A stretch of 64,000 nt of DNA from Aquabacterium olei (GCF_003100395.1 NZ_CP029210.1:3162001-3226000); one strand, 5' to 3'; positions 9,754-19,442 are shown, counted from the stretch's first letter. Made by a program: numbers and translations. The notes: generated by a model not told the origin, from the sequence alone.

Positions 9754-10569
9754 ATGTCCATTTCGGTCTTAATCCTTACAAAGAATGAAGAGCACGACCT
9801 ACCTGCATGCCTGGACAGTGTGAGATGGTCGGATGACGTCCACGTCCTGGATTCATTCAGCACCGACCGGACTGTCTCTTTGGCCCAAGGAACCGGGGCA
9901 ACCGTCACCCAACGTGCTTTCGACGGCTATGCCAGCCAACGTAACGCTGGACTCGCTTTACCCTTCCGTCACTCGTGGCTACTTATACTTGACGCAGACG
10001 AGCGCGTTCCTGCAGAGACCGCTGAAGAGATGCTTCGTGCAGTACGTCAAGCTGCTGAAGGCGTGTCTGCCTTCAGCATCCAGCGTAAAGACATTTGGTG
10101 GGGGCGTTGGCTCAAGCACGCGCAGATTTCCCCATATTACGTTCGCCTCGTGCGCGTAGGACACGCGCATTACGAGCGTGAAATTAATGAAGTGCTCTGC
10201 GTTAAGGGCCAAACGTTGACACTCGGAGGCACGTTCGATCATCATCCGTTCTCCAAAGGGCTTTCGCACTGGATAGACAAACACAACAGGTACTCCACCA
10301 TGGAGGCGCAGCTTATCAACTCCGGCAATGTCATAAAGCCATCTTGGTCAACGGCGCTTTTCGGGCGAGACTTTCACGTACGTCGTCAGCATCAGAAAGC
10401 GATTTTTTACGATTTGCCCGCACGACCGCTGGTAAAACTTGTGTACATGCTACTGGTCCGTCGCGCCTTCATGGACGGTTGGCCGGGGCTGCGTTACTCT
10501 ATTTTACAGTCTATATATGAGTATCTAATCGTCCTCAAAGTACGTGAAATGCGGGAGGAAAAACGATGA
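9754..10569 (+). CDS. Glycosyltransferase family 2 (WaaE/KdtX-like)
   Basis: GT-A fold glycosyltransferase of 271 residues. The start SISVLILTKNEEHDLPACLDSV is the nucleotide-binding beta strand and helix. DSFSTDRT and LILDADERV (about residues 80-88) supply the acidic metal- and sugar-nucleotide-binding residues. The C-terminal part, with YYVRLVR, EINEVL and GTFDHHPFSKG, resembles the WaaE/KdtX beta-1,4-glucosyltransferase group that modifies LPS core or EPS. Its stop overlaps the next start (ATGA). The sugar added is not deducible. Confidence 0.85.
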   Translation: MSISVLILTKNEEHDLPACLDSVRWSDDVHVLDSFSTDRTVSLAQGTGATVTQRAFDGYASQRNAGLALPFRHSWLLILDADERVPAETAEEMLRAVRQAAEGVSAFSIQRKDIWWGRWLKHAQISPYYVRLVRVGHAHYEREINEVLCVKGQTLTLGGTFDHHPFSKGLSHWIDKHNRYSTMEAQLINSGNVIKPSWSTALFGRDFHVRRQHQKAIFYDLPARPLVKLVYMLLVRRAFMDGWPGLRYSILQSIYEYLIVLKVREMREEKR

Positions 10570-11819
10570 AGGTCCTCATCTATAGCGCGAATTTCGCGCC
10601 GGAACCGACGGGAATCGGCAAGTATTCTGGCGAGATGGCAGAATGGTTAGCCAAAAATGGACACGAGATCCGGGTGGTTGCCGCCCCGCCATACTACCCT
10701 AACTGGCAGATCGACAGAAACTATCGTTGGCCACCATATCGGAAGGAAGATATGGTTGGCTGTAAGGTTTGGCGTGCTCCGATATGGGTCCCGCGAAATC
10801 CGAGTGGCATCAAACGCGTCATTCATCTCGCTACTTTTGGCATCAGTTCAGTGCCGGTCATGTTACTTCAGTGTTTTTGGCGCCCTGACGTCGTGATCAC
10901 TGTTGCGCCCTCGTTCATGTGCGCTCCCGCCGGTTGGCTGACGGCTCGGATGACCGGCGCGACAGCTTGGCTCCATGTCCAAGACTTCGAGGTCGACGTG
11001 GCATTCAGAATGGGCTTTTTAAGGGGTCGGGGTGCGCAAGGTATTGTGCGACACCTTGAGCGCTGGATGATGCGCCGGTTCGATGCCGTATCGACCATAT
11101 CTCAACGAATGCTCAACACGTTAAAGGAGAAAGGCGTCCGCCGTGAACGGTGCCGTATGTTGCCCAATTGGGCTGACATACAGCGTATTACGCCGCTTTC
11201 CCATGCCAGCACTTATCGAAAAATGTTGGGAATTCCGGCAGAGGCAACGGTATGCCTTTTTTCCGGATCTCTGGGACAAAAACAAGGACTTATGGTCATT
11301 CCCGAGGCTGCCAGACTTCTTCAGCCAACTCACGCGGATATTCACTATGTTGTCTGCGGTGACGGCGTCATGAAACAAGACCTCGAGGAGGCGTGCCGGG
11401 GCCTTCGCAACGTTCACTTCCTTCCTCTCCAGCCTATCGAGCAGTTGCCCGAATTACTTGGCTTGGCTGACATCCATCTATTGCCGCAGAGTCCTGAAGC
11501 AGAAGACCTCGTCCTCCCTTCGAAGCTCACGGGTATGGTGTCGAGCGGCCGCCCCATCATCGCCACGTGCCGTGCGACCAGCGAGATCGCATCGATTGTG
11601 CGCAAATGTGGCGTGGTGGTGCCGCCTGAAGATGCTCCGGAGCTGGCAAAGGCCATCGCTGAACTGGCAACGAGCCCCGAGCGTCGCCTCGCGATGGGGA
11701 TCGCGGCTCGCCATTACGCCGAAGAGCAAATTGGACGCGACTCTGTGTTAGAGCGCCTGGTTCAGGACATGATCAGGACGAGAACTGCGTCACATCGCGC
11801 CTTATCTCAAAGGAATTAA
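10566..11819 (+). CDS. WcaI-like glycosyltransferase family 4
   Basis: The 417-residue protein matches the colanic-acid WcaI group (putative fucosyltransferase). The N-terminus has KVLIYSANFAPEPTGIGKYSG and AAPPYYPNWQI, and mid-protein are SSVPVMLLQ and APSFMCAP. A C-terminal GT4 half begins near VCLFSGSLGQKQG and contains LPSKLTGMVSSGRPIIATC. A fucose-transfer role would fit the gmd and fcl genes in the same locus, but that link is inference. It is tightly coupled to the GT2 gene upstream by a 4-base overlap. Confidence 0.85.
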   Translation: MKVLIYSANFAPEPTGIGKYSGEMAEWLAKNGHEIRVVAAPPYYPNWQIDRNYRWPPYRKEDMVGCKVWRAPIWVPRNPSGIKRVIHLATFGISSVPVMLLQCFWRPDVVITVAPSFMCAPAGWLTARMTGATAWLHVQDFEVDVAFRMGFLRGRGAQGIVRHLERWMMRRFDAVSTISQRMLNTLKEKGVRRERCRMLPNWADIQRITPLSHASTYRKMLGIPAEATVCLFSGSLGQKQGLMVIPEAARLLQPTHADIHYVVCGDGVMKQDLEEACRGLRNVHFLPLQPIEQLPELLGLADIHLLPQSPEAEDLVLPSKLTGMVSSGRPIIATCRATSEIASIVRKCGVVVPPEDAPELAKAIAELATSPERRLAMGIAARHYAEEQIGRDSVLERLVQDMIRTRTASHRALSQRN

Positions 11820-11825
11820 CAATTC

Positions 11826-12932
11826 ATGAGGCGCTCCACCGTACGCGTTCTGACCGCAGAGTGCTGCGAAGTGTCACTTCTTCTGGCGGACGCAAACCGG
11901 GTGCGGTGGGCAGTCGCTGCTCTGCGGAGCCATGCCACACTGCGCGCATCGCTCGCAATGAGCGCGCGCGACGGCAAGGTCGACATGCTCGATAGCATCG
12001 TAGCTGCGCAAGCCGACAGCCCGTCCTGCGGTGCCCATATCGTCCTCTGGGATGGCTACAACAGCCTCCTGGAACTGCATTCCAAGAGGCCGCAACTGGC
12101 GAGCCGCTCAGACATTGTCTATTTGTGTGTCGGCATGGTTCCAGAGGTCGTGGCGGCGCTTCCGGCGAGCACCCTGCCTCTGTTCGATCCTGCCAGCAGC
12201 GATCCAGGCGATCTTGTCTCAAGACACTACGTGGTTTTGCCTTTCGCGTACGACATACAGAGGGCGCTACGCACGCGGGTAAGGATGCTCCGCAATCGCT
12301 GGATCTCGTCGGATCGCCATCGAATGCTCTGCAAAGGCGGACTGCTTGTGTTCTGTGGACTCGTTCGTCCGTCAAAGAACGTTCTGTCAGGTTTCCTCCG
12401 TGGCACCAAGATCAGCCCTAACTGGGTTCAACGCTCAGGGCTTATCGACCTCGAATGGTTGGGGCAGTCCGGCTCTGTGTGCCGCACTCTCACCAAAGCC
12501 ACTTCCGAGCTCATACACGAATTACGGCGCATCGAAAGTCCCACGCCTGCTGATTGGGCTTGCGCGTACACGCTGATGAACGTCATGCATCGCCTCGGCA
12601 CCCTCAGCCTGATCAGCGATTGGACCCCTTCGCTATTTGTTAACGAATTCTCGCAAGACAAACACCTTGACCCGTATGATGCAGCCGGTTATCGAAATAA
12701 TGTCTTTCTCGACTTTGGTAGCGTGCGAGGCCCGGACCGCCTGTACCCTCGCACCGTAGATATGGCGCTCAACCACAAACCGACACTTGCTCTCCGTTGG
12801 TTACCGGAAAACGAAGGCGTTTCCGGCCGCTGCTTACAGGACGATACTCCCGGTTGGTTGTGGGAACGGTGTGAGATCGACGCCGGGCGCAGCCTTTCCG
12901 CCTTACAACAGTTATTTAACCCCGAGCGCTGA
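11826..12932 (+). CDS. Protein of unknown function in EPS operon
   Basis: I do not recognise this 368-residue protein. It has no signal peptide and no clear membrane helix. It is rich in Arg and Ser with several Cys residues. The segment KGGLLVFCGLVRPSKN (about residues 170-185) looks like a buried beta strand and turn as found at the centre of GT-B enzymes, and SRSDIVYLCVGMVPEV (about 92-105) could be another Rossmann-like strand. Its place between a WcaI-like glycosyltransferase and the Wzx-like flippase, overlapping the flippase start by one base (TGATG), suggests a divergent glycosyltransferase or a repeat-unit modification enzyme. Coding is supported by the operon spacing and the long open frame. 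Confidence 0.6.
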   Translation: MRRSTVRVLTAECCEVSLLLADANRVRWAVAALRSHATLRASLAMSARDGKVDMLDSIVAAQADSPSCGAHIVLWDGYNSLLELHSKRPQLASRSDIVYLCVGMVPEVVAALPASTLPLFDPASSDPGDLVSRHYVVLPFAYDIQRALRTRVRMLRNRWISSDRHRMLCKGGLLVFCGLVRPSKNVLSGFLRGTKISPNWVQRSGLIDLEWLGQSGSVCRTLTKATSELIHELRRIESPTPADWACAYTLMNVMHRLGTLSLISDWTPSLFVNEFSQDKHLDPYDAAGYRNNVFLDFGSVRGPDRLYPRTVDMALNHKPTLALRWLPENEGVSGRCLQDDTPGWLWERCEIDAGRSLSALQQLFNPER

Positions 12933-14245
12933 TGTCCGTTCGCACTCGCATTATTTCTGCACTCGCAGCCAACACATTCGGCCAAGCGGTGACCATCGGT
13001 ACACAGATCTTCCTCATCCCCCTTTACTTCCGCAGCTGGGGAGCAGAGTTATATGGACAGTGGCTAGTACTCACCGCACTCCCTGCTTACCTAACAATGG
13101 CGGATCTTGGTATCGGGTCAGCTGCTGGCAACGAGATGACCATGCGAGCTGGCGCCGAAGACCGGACTGGTGCACAACAAACCTACCGAGGCGCTTTTTG
13201 GATCGCTGGCCTAGCTTTATGCTGCGCGACCCTTCTGGGACTGGTTTTCGTCTTGATCAAGATCATCACAAACAGCCCGGTGACTTCTTTGATATCAGAC
13301 AACGTCGCAGCGATCATCCTGATGTTGCTGGCCGTGAACGTGGGAATGAGCTTCTTCGGCGGCGTCTATTCCGCCGGCTACAGGTGTGCAGGGCGAAACG
13401 GAACTGGAATCTTCATTAGCAACTGCAGTCGCCTCACTGAGGCGACCTCAACTGCAGCCCTCCTCATCAGTGGATTCGGCCCGATCCAGGTATGCGTTGG
13501 CATCCTTACCGTCAAAGCTGCTTTTCTAGCCATTCAGGCATGGCATTTACCTAGAGTTTGCCCTTGGCTCTACTCGCCACATGTAAAAGCAGACAAGACG
13601 CTGGCACGCCGCCTCATCAAGCCCTCGCTCGGGTTCATGGCGTTTCCTGCTTCAGGAGCCTTGTCGCTCCAAGGGCCCATATTGATTCTAGGTACTGCAC
13701 TAGGTGGCGAAGCCGTTGCGATTTTCTCAGCAATGAGAACGCTCGCGCGCATACCCATGCAGGCAACCAATGTATTGAACGCATCGGTGTGGCCAGAAAT
13801 GTCGAGAGCGTTCGGTGCTCATAATCTTGCACAGGTTCGCCGTCTTCACCGTGGGTCAGCGGCCATCACCGCGATGGCTGCCTCCTGCTCAGGATTTACG
13901 CTCGCTGTGTTTGGGGGGTATATCAGCAGCATATGGCTTGGCTCAAGCGCGAATTTTCAGCCGTTCGTGCTGCACTGGCTACTGGCCGCTTCTGCAGTCT
14001 CGTCATTGTGGAACACGAGTTCCATCGTGCTCGCCTCGAGTAACAGCCATTCAGGTATGGGCGTGGCGATGGTGGTAAGCAGCGCGTTGAGCATTCTGCT
14101 GGGTTGGGAGCTAACCGAAAGCCACGGCTTGGTAGGCATGCTGATTTCCCTATTAATAGGAGAGGTTACAATTTTTCTATACGTTGTCCCAAGAGCGCTC
14201 AAGCTAACCGAAGACAGCGTTTCAAACATAACGAGAATATATTGA
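12932..14245 (+). CDS. Wzx-like repeat-unit flippase (MOP superfamily)
   Basis: The 437-residue protein has about 12 membrane helices and a MOP-superfamily N-terminus (ALAANTFGQAVTIGTQIFLIPLYF, then WGAELYGQWLVLTALPAYL). In polysaccharide loci such proteins move undecaprenyl-diphosphate-linked repeat units to the periplasmic face. It is the last gene of the continuous locus A operon; its start shares one base with the preceding stop (TGATG). It is A/T-richer than locus B. A second, unrelated-looking member lies at 46249-47745, so each locus has its own flippase. Confidence 0.85.
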   Translation: MSVRTRIISALAANTFGQAVTIGTQIFLIPLYFRSWGAELYGQWLVLTALPAYLTMADLGIGSAAGNEMTMRAGAEDRTGAQQTYRGAFWIAGLALCCATLLGLVFVLIKIITNSPVTSLISDNVAAIILMLLAVNVGMSFFGGVYSAGYRCAGRNGTGIFISNCSRLTEATSTAALLISGFGPIQVCVGILTVKAAFLAIQAWHLPRVCPWLYSPHVKADKTLARRLIKPSLGFMAFPASGALSLQGPILILGTALGGEAVAIFSAMRTLARIPMQATNVLNASVWPEMSRAFGAHNLAQVRRLHRGSAAITAMAASCSGFTLAVFGGYISSIWLGSSANFQPFVLHWLLAASAVSSLWNTSSIVLASSNSHSGMGVAMVVSSALSILLGWELTESHGLVGMLISLLIGEVTIFLYVVPRALKLTEDSVSNITRIY

Positions 14246-14586
14246 CTGCACTCGCGCATGCAGTGAGCCAGCGCGCGGCCTCTTATTCTTAGGTCCGCGT
14301 TAGATCCGCAACGATTCCTGATGCGCCTTCGAAGCATCATATTACTTTGTTTCAATCTTAATATTTACCCCAATCTCTACCAGGACACTTCAAACGAAAA
14401 GAAATCAGAATCGGCAACACGGCTTTACCTTGCGGCTACCCCTCACTATCGACACGACATAAGTCCGAATGTTTGAAAAAGCGTCCTTTTGTAAGACCAT
14501 GTAAGCTGATCGCGCCTTGTGACATACGCACACAGCGGCCGTGCATGGCTCCACGACAATCCTTCCATAGATTCTGCACCACAGCC
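14246..14586. other. A/T-rich intergenic gap with a small hairpin
   Basis: A perfect 6-bp inverted repeat (ACTGCA at 14245-14250, TGCAGT at 14259-14264, 8-base loop) sits directly at the flippase stop. It lacks a following T-run, so it is only a possible weak terminator. The rest is A/T-rich and must hold the promoter of the DUF1800 gene, but I see no convincing -35/-10 pair. The frame of the DUF1800 gene is open back to 14473, yet that upstream segment lacks any domain and precedes the lipoprotein signal. Confidence 0.3.
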
Positions 14587-16422
14587 ATGCAAGACTTACT
14601 CTCCAACATCGTGACTCGCCCACTTCTCGCTGGGGCCACACTGTTCGCAGCCGGCTTCCTTTCGGCCTGCGGGGGTGGCGGGGCCGGTGAGTCAACAGCG
14701 ACTGTGGCGGTGGCCTCACAAGCAATCGGCGAGAGCGCTCAGGCAGCAGGTATTGTTCTCGTCAAGAGCACAACGGACGCACCAAACTATGCAGCGTCGG
14801 CGCCAACAACCTCCATAGACGCTCACCGCTTTCTGAGCCAAGCAACCTTCGGACCGTCGGACTCGTCTGTTGCTGAAGTCAAAGCGCGGACCTATGGTGC
14901 GTGGATTGACGGCCAGCTTGTCATGCCCTTGAGCATCAGTCATCAACAGTTGGCCACTGAGCGAAATGCTGCTACCGGCGGGAAACACCAGTTCTTCTAT
15001 GGATTCTGGCAGAAAGCACTGACTTCACCGGACCAACTGAGGCAGCGAATGGCATTCGCGCTCTCACAGATCTTCGTCGTGTCATTTGCTGACCAATGTG
15101 GCGCAAGCTCTGGGATCGGCGTCGCGTCCTTTTACGATACCCTAACGAAGAACGCGTTCGGTTCGTATCGGGATCTGCTGCAAGCGGTTTCGCTGCACCC
15201 GATGATGGGGTGCTACCTTTCTCACTTGAGAAACCAGAAGGCCGATCCCGTCACGGGCCGCGTGCCCGACGAGAACTATGCCAGAGAGATCCTGCAGCTT
15301 TTTTCCATTGGCCTTGTCCAGTTGAACACCGATGGAACGCCGAAGAGAGATACGGCCGGTAAGGAAATAGAAAGCTACTCTCAGGGCGACGTTTCGGAGC
15401 TTGCGCGCGTTTTCACTGGCTTCAGTTGGGACTGCCCCGACTATCCTGCGGACAACTGCTTTAAGTTCTGGGGCACGTCCACTAGAGCGGGTTTTCAAGA
15501 TCCCTGGACGATCCCTATGAGAGGGTACCCAAAATTTCATGACGGGGGCAGCAAAACAATCCTGGGGAGAGCGATAACCTCACAGGCTGATCCAATGGCC
15601 ACGCTCAAGCAAGCCCTCGATATAATTTCAACGCATCCGAATGTGGCGCCTTTCATCAGCAGACAAATTATTCAGCGGTTCGTGACTAGCAACCCGTCAA
15701 GAGCGTATGTTTCCCGGGTCGCCGCCAAGTTCACCTCCTCGGGAGGGAACTTGGGTCAAACGTTGAAGGCTGCACTGCTGGATGACGAGGCGAGGAACCC
15801 AACTCTGGCACAGGGCGCTGCGTACGGAAAAGTGAAAGAGCCGATTCTTCGGTATTCAAACCTCCTGCGGGCTTACGCAGCCACGTCAACTTCCGGGAAT
15901 TATTTGATTGGAAACACTCGTGAGGCAGCTTACGGACTGAACCAAGCTCCAATGTTCTCGCCTTCGGTTTTCAACTTCTATCGTCCTGGGTATGTAGCAC
16001 CAGGTTCAAAAACAGGTGCTGTGGCGATGGTAGCACCTGAGCTTCAGATCGCGGACGAAACGAGCATGGCGGGCTATATTAGCTTTCTCGCGAACACAAT
16101 ATCAACCGGCGCAGGCAATTATGGGTATGACGGAAGAGGGTCTGCCCCCGATGTTCAGTTTCCCTTCAACCTGAGCGCTTCGCACCCCATTAGAAAACTC
16201 GCCGAAAATCCTTCGGAACTCGCGCAACACATTAACACAGCTCTTTTCGGAGGCGGCATGAGCACAGAACTTAGGGCCGACTTGGTCGAAGCGATGAACT
16301 CGATCGATTACCGGTCCCGGACAAATCCAACACAAGCGCAGATCGACTCCACGTTCCAGCGTCGCGTATGGACTGCACTCACACTGGCAGTGGCATCTCC
16401 CGAGTTCCTCGTTCAAAAGTGA
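14587..16422 (+). CDS. DUF1800 family lipoprotein
   Basis: From the ATG at 14587 the protein begins with a type II signal: a hydrophobic stretch and a lipobox LSAC with Cys28, then a Gly-rich linker. That decides this start over the upstream in-frame codons at 14473 and 14545. The 611-residue protein has DUF1800 hallmarks: HRFLSQATFGP, LRQRMAFALSQIFVVS, DENYAREILQLFSIGL, FTGFSWDC and QFVTSNPS-type segments, ending in ALTLAVASPEFLVQK. DUF1800 proteins are nearly always paired with DUF1501 proteins, as here (7-base gap). Their function is unknown; an envelope or cell-surface role is likely. Placement directly behind the EPS operon is notable. Confidence 0.88.
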   Translation: MQDLLSNIVTRPLLAGATLFAAGFLSACGGGGAGESTATVAVASQAIGESAQAAGIVLVKSTTDAPNYAASAPTTSIDAHRFLSQATFGPSDSSVAEVKARTYGAWIDGQLVMPLSISHQQLATERNAATGGKHQFFYGFWQKALTSPDQLRQRMAFALSQIFVVSFADQCGASSGIGVASFYDTLTKNAFGSYRDLLQAVSLHPMMGCYLSHLRNQKADPVTGRVPDENYAREILQLFSIGLVQLNTDGTPKRDTAGKEIESYSQGDVSELARVFTGFSWDCPDYPADNCFKFWGTSTRAGFQDPWTIPMRGYPKFHDGGSKTILGRAITSQADPMATLKQALDIISTHPNVAPFISRQIIQRFVTSNPSRAYVSRVAAKFTSSGGNLGQTLKAALLDDEARNPTLAQGAAYGKVKEPILRYSNLLRAYAATSTSGNYLIGNTREAAYGLNQAPMFSPSVFNFYRPGYVAPGSKTGAVAMVAPELQIADETSMAGYISFLANTISTGAGNYGYDGRGSAPDVQFPFNLSASHPIRKLAENPSELAQHINTALFGGGMSTELRADLVEAMNSIDYRSRTNPTQAQIDSTFQRRVWTALTLAVASPEFLVQK

Positions 16423-16429
16423 GCTGGAC

Positions 16430-17896
16430 ATGACTTCTACTGTATCTCGCCGACTCTTTCTCCAGCAAGCCGGAGCACTTACTTCTGCAGGTTTAGGCGC
16501 AGGGTATGCGACAGCGCTAAACCTCGCTGCAATGGGCAGCGCATCGGCCCAGAGCGCGGGAGACCAGAAAGCGCTGGTATGCGTGTATTTGGCGGGGGGG
16601 AATGATAGCTTCAACACCGTCCTGCCGACAGATGACTTATCTTGGAAAAACTACGCACAGACCCGGACACAACAGCCAGAAAGCATCGTCCTACCGCGCG
16701 ATAAAGTACTCGCGCTTTATCCAGCAGTGGCGTATGAGCGAACCATCGCTCTACATCCTCAACTTAAGCAGATGCAGCGGCTGTTTAATAGTGAGCGGCG
16801 GCTTGCTGTGCTCGCCAACGTTGGGACACTGATTGAACCTCTTTCGAAGGCTCAGTATGTGCAGAAGACAAGGCGCGTTCCACCGAAACTCTTCTCCCAC
16901 AACGATCAAGCCACCACGTGGCAGGCTTTGGGGCCAGAGGGCGCCTCTATCGGTTGGGGCGGAAGAATTGCTGATATCGTCGCCGGCTCAAATTCTTCCA
17001 GTTTGTTCACAGCCATTTCCGCAGCCGGCAATACCGTCTGGCTTTCTGGCTCATCGGTTCGGCAGTATCAACTTGGCCTTAGCGGTCCAGTCACATACGG
17101 ATATCGGGTTGGAAGTGATGGTAGACCCACACTTAACTCGAATGTCGCTGCTGATGTCTTGATTCGAGTGGCGAAAAGAGACAATATTGGCCCTTTCGGA
17201 GCAGACTTATCCAGCGTAGCCGCTAGGAGCATCTCGGCCGAGCAGACCCTGAGGAGCGCGTTGCCCTCCTCGGCCGACTCCAGACTGGGAGTGGACAGCG
17301 AGATGAACTACATCTCGCCGGTTACGGGCCAGACAAGAGTGAATCCGTTAGCGAGACAGCTTCGTGTTATTGCTCGGATGCTAGCCGCTCGCGATACGCT
17401 AGGCCTCAAGCGACAAGTGTTTTTTGTTCAAGCGATGGGCTTCGACACCCACGATGGTCAGATGAATCGCCACGCGGAACTGTTGTCATCGCTCGACCAT
17501 GCGTTTAACTATTTTGACGAGACTTTAGGTAGACTGAACATGCGTGACTCGGTCACGACATTCACAGCTTCCGATTTCGGTAGGACCTTCACAAGCAATG
17601 GTGACGGAACTGACCACGGGTGGGGAGGTCATCACTTCATTATGGGTGGCGCGGTCAAGGGGGGAAGAGTCCTCGGCGAACTTCCCGTGCTCGGCACTAA
17701 AAACTTGTCAGACAACTGGTTCGACAGCAGCCCCAATCAGGTTTTTAATGGTGCGCTTCTGCCCACAACCTCTGTCGAGCAATATGGAGCGGCGATGGCT
17801 CGCTGGATGGGCATTGCAGACAGCCAACTTTCATCAGTTTTCCCAAATATTGGTAACTTTTCATCTAGTGGCATACCAAGCCCGTTCGCTGCATAA
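16430..17896 (+). CDS. DUF1501 family protein with Tat signal
   Basis: The 488-residue protein starts with a twin-arginine signal (SRRLFLQQAG, then a hydrophobic stretch ending near SASAQSA), so it is probably exported folded. The body shows the DUF1501 (sulfatase/alkaline-phosphatase-like) pattern: VYLAGGNDSFNTVLP near residue 50, QAMGFDTHDGQ around 340, and SDFGRTF...GTDHGWGGHHF around 380, which carry the Asp and His residues expected for metal binding. It is co-transcribed with the DUF1800 gene, 7 bases upstream. The reaction catalysed by DUF1501 proteins is not known. Confidence 0.88.
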   Translation: MTSTVSRRLFLQQAGALTSAGLGAGYATALNLAAMGSASAQSAGDQKALVCVYLAGGNDSFNTVLPTDDLSWKNYAQTRTQQPESIVLPRDKVLALYPAVAYERTIALHPQLKQMQRLFNSERRLAVLANVGTLIEPLSKAQYVQKTRRVPPKLFSHNDQATTWQALGPEGASIGWGGRIADIVAGSNSSSLFTAISAAGNTVWLSGSSVRQYQLGLSGPVTYGYRVGSDGRPTLNSNVAADVLIRVAKRDNIGPFGADLSSVAARSISAEQTLRSALPSSADSRLGVDSEMNYISPVTGQTRVNPLARQLRVIARMLAARDTLGLKRQVFFVQAMGFDTHDGQMNRHAELLSSLDHAFNYFDETLGRLNMRDSVTTFTASDFGRTFTSNGDGTDHGWGGHHFIMGGAVKGGRVLGELPVLGTKNLSDNWFDSSPNQVFNGALLPTTSVEQYGAAMARWMGIADSQLSSVFPNIGNFSSSGIPSPFAA

Positions 17897-18056
17897 GGCG
17901 AATTTCTTTTGCAAGGCCTGCATAAACCGCCCGAGAATGTGCTTGGCAGTTACCTGATTGCCGAGACCATCGAGTCCATAAAGTTGAGCAGCAGCCTTGA
18001 ATTGGGAAGGTCGACGAAGCGCCCGCGCTGTACTGACCTAGCGGTTTCTGCACGGC

Positions 18057-18592
18057 TCAGGCTGCTAAAGCAAAAGCCTCAGCGGGGGTCTTCATGCCCA
18101 GCGCGTGGTGAGGGCGCCGGTGGTTGTAAAAGCCGTTCCAGTCTGCGATCACGCGGCTGGCGTGCTGTAGGGTCTCGAACTGGTGGCGGCGCACGTATTT
18201 TTGAGCGTTCTGATCACGCGCTCGACCATGCCGTTTTGCTCCGGGCTGTATGGGGTGATGAACTCCTGCTGCAGGCCATAGCTCTTGACCAGGGCCGTGT
18301 AGCTGCGGCTGGTGAACACCAGGCCGTTGTCTGACCTCAGCAAGAGCGGCTGTCGGACTTTGCCCAGGCAGCCATAGCGAGCGATCAGCGCCTGCTCAAG
18401 GGCCGCCTCAGTTGTCTTGGATCGGCCGCTGCGGCTGAGGTGCCAGCCCAGCAGCTCCCGGCTGTAGCAATCGATCACTAGGGCGAGCGAAGCCCAAGCC
18501 ATCACGCCCTGTCCACACGCGGCACAGATAGGTGGCCCAGCGCACGTCTGGCGCCTTGGCCACAGAAGGCAAAGCCTGGATGCAAGGTCTGA
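18057..18592 (-). pseudogene. IS3 orfB transposase, 3' part (catalytic domain), frameshifted
   Basis: Carries the rve/DDE core on the minus strand: Asp in LALVIDCYSRELLGW, Asp in LLRSDNGLVF and Glu in SPEQNGMVERVIRTLK. An extra T near 18503 (DGLG in place of DGWAS) and a base loss in the AAA run near 18212 shift the frame. In the restored frame the C-terminus reads RHQFETLQHASRVIADW and ends in PAEAFALAA. The 5' part of the gene lies beyond the IS21-family element at 20890 and above. Confidence 0.85.
18587..18592. repeat. Target-site duplication of first IS21 element (left copy)
   Basis: GTCTGA immediately left of the element, repeated at 20890-20895 immediately right. Both copies lie in the orfB frame of the IS3 remnant, which closes correctly when one copy is removed. 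Confidence 0.88.
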
Positions 18593-18629
18593 TGTCAACG
18601 GTATTCCAATTTTCCCCAGCCGTGGCATT

Positions 18630-19442
18630 TCAAATTTCCCCACCCGGTTGAGGATCGGACTCGTCGGAACGAACGAGCCCGGCCTTGAGTTTTTCCTTCA
18701 GGCGGTATGAGTTGCCGCGGATGTTGAGGGTGACGGCGTGGTGCAGCAGCCGGTCGAGGATGGCAGTGGCGATGACCCGGTCGCCGAAGACCTCGCCCCA
18801 AGCGCCGAAGCTCTGGTTGCTGGTCAGGATCATCGGTCCGCGCTCATAGCGGCGGCTGATGAGCTGGAAGAACAGATTGGCGCCTTGCCGGTCGATGGGC
18901 AGGTAGCCGATCTCGTCGATGATCAGCAGCCTCGGGGTGGTGAACACCTTGAGCTTGTCGTCGAGCTTGCCCTCGGCGTACGCCTTGGTCAGTTGCGCGA
19001 TGAGGTTGGCCGCCGACGTGAACAGCACTCGGTAGCCGGCCTCGATGGCCTTGAGCCCCAGCGAGACGGCCAGGTGCGTCTTGCCCACGCCGGGCGGCCC
19101 CAGGATGATCACGTTGTCGCCGTGCTCGATGAAGTGGCAGGTGGCCAGGTTGGCCACCTGCTTCTTGTCGATGGAGGGCTGATAGCCGAAGTCGAAGGTC
19201 TCCAGCGGCTTGACGAAGGGGAATCTGGCCATGGCGGTGCGCATGGCGATGTTCTGGCTGCGCTTGGCAGCGACCTCTTCGCCCAGCACCTGCTCCAGGA
19301 AGTCGGCGTAAGGCTGCTCCTGGCTTGCTGCGTGCTGCAGCAGGGCTTCGAGCCGTTCGCTGCTCTTGTGCAGCCGAAGCTTGCGCAGGTGCTCGCCCAG
19401 GCGTTCGAGTTGCGCAGGCGTGGTCATGGCGGTGGCGTTCAT
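18630..19442 (-). CDS. istB: IS21 helper ATPase IstB (element 1)
   Basis: AAA+ ATPase that assists the IstA transposase in target capture. The 270-residue protein has a Walker A motif GPPGVGKTHLAVSLG (about residues 110-124), Walker B LLIIDEIGYLPI (about 173-184), sensor-like TSNQSFG, and a C-terminal HHAVTLNIRGNSYRLKEK segment, all typical of IstB. Full length. Its start overlaps the istA stop by four bases (ATGA), so the two are translationally coupled. The last residues reach into the left terminal repeat. Confidence 0.94.
   Translation of the reverse strand: MNATAMTTPAQLERLGEHLRKLRLHKSSERLEALLQHAASQEQPYADFLEQVLGEEVAAKRSQNIAMRTAMARFPFVKPLETFDFGYQPSIDKKQVANLATCHFIEHGDNVIILGPPGVGKTHLAVSLGLKAIEAGYRVLFTSAANLIAQLTKAYAEGKLDDKLKVFTTPRLLIIDEIGYLPIDRQGANLFFQLISRRYERGPMILTSNQSFGAWGEVFGDRVIATAILDRLLHHAVTLNIRGNSYRLKEKLKAGLVRSDESDPQPGGEI

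Noticed and set aside
14473..14586. Upstream start codons for the DUF1800 protein
   Set aside because: They would place up to 38 Arg/Cys-rich residues before a clear lipoprotein signal, which would prevent normal export.
17897..18054. Possible gene remnant between the DUF1501 gene and the IS3 end
   Set aside because: Neither strand gives a recognisable protein or repeat in these 158 bases.
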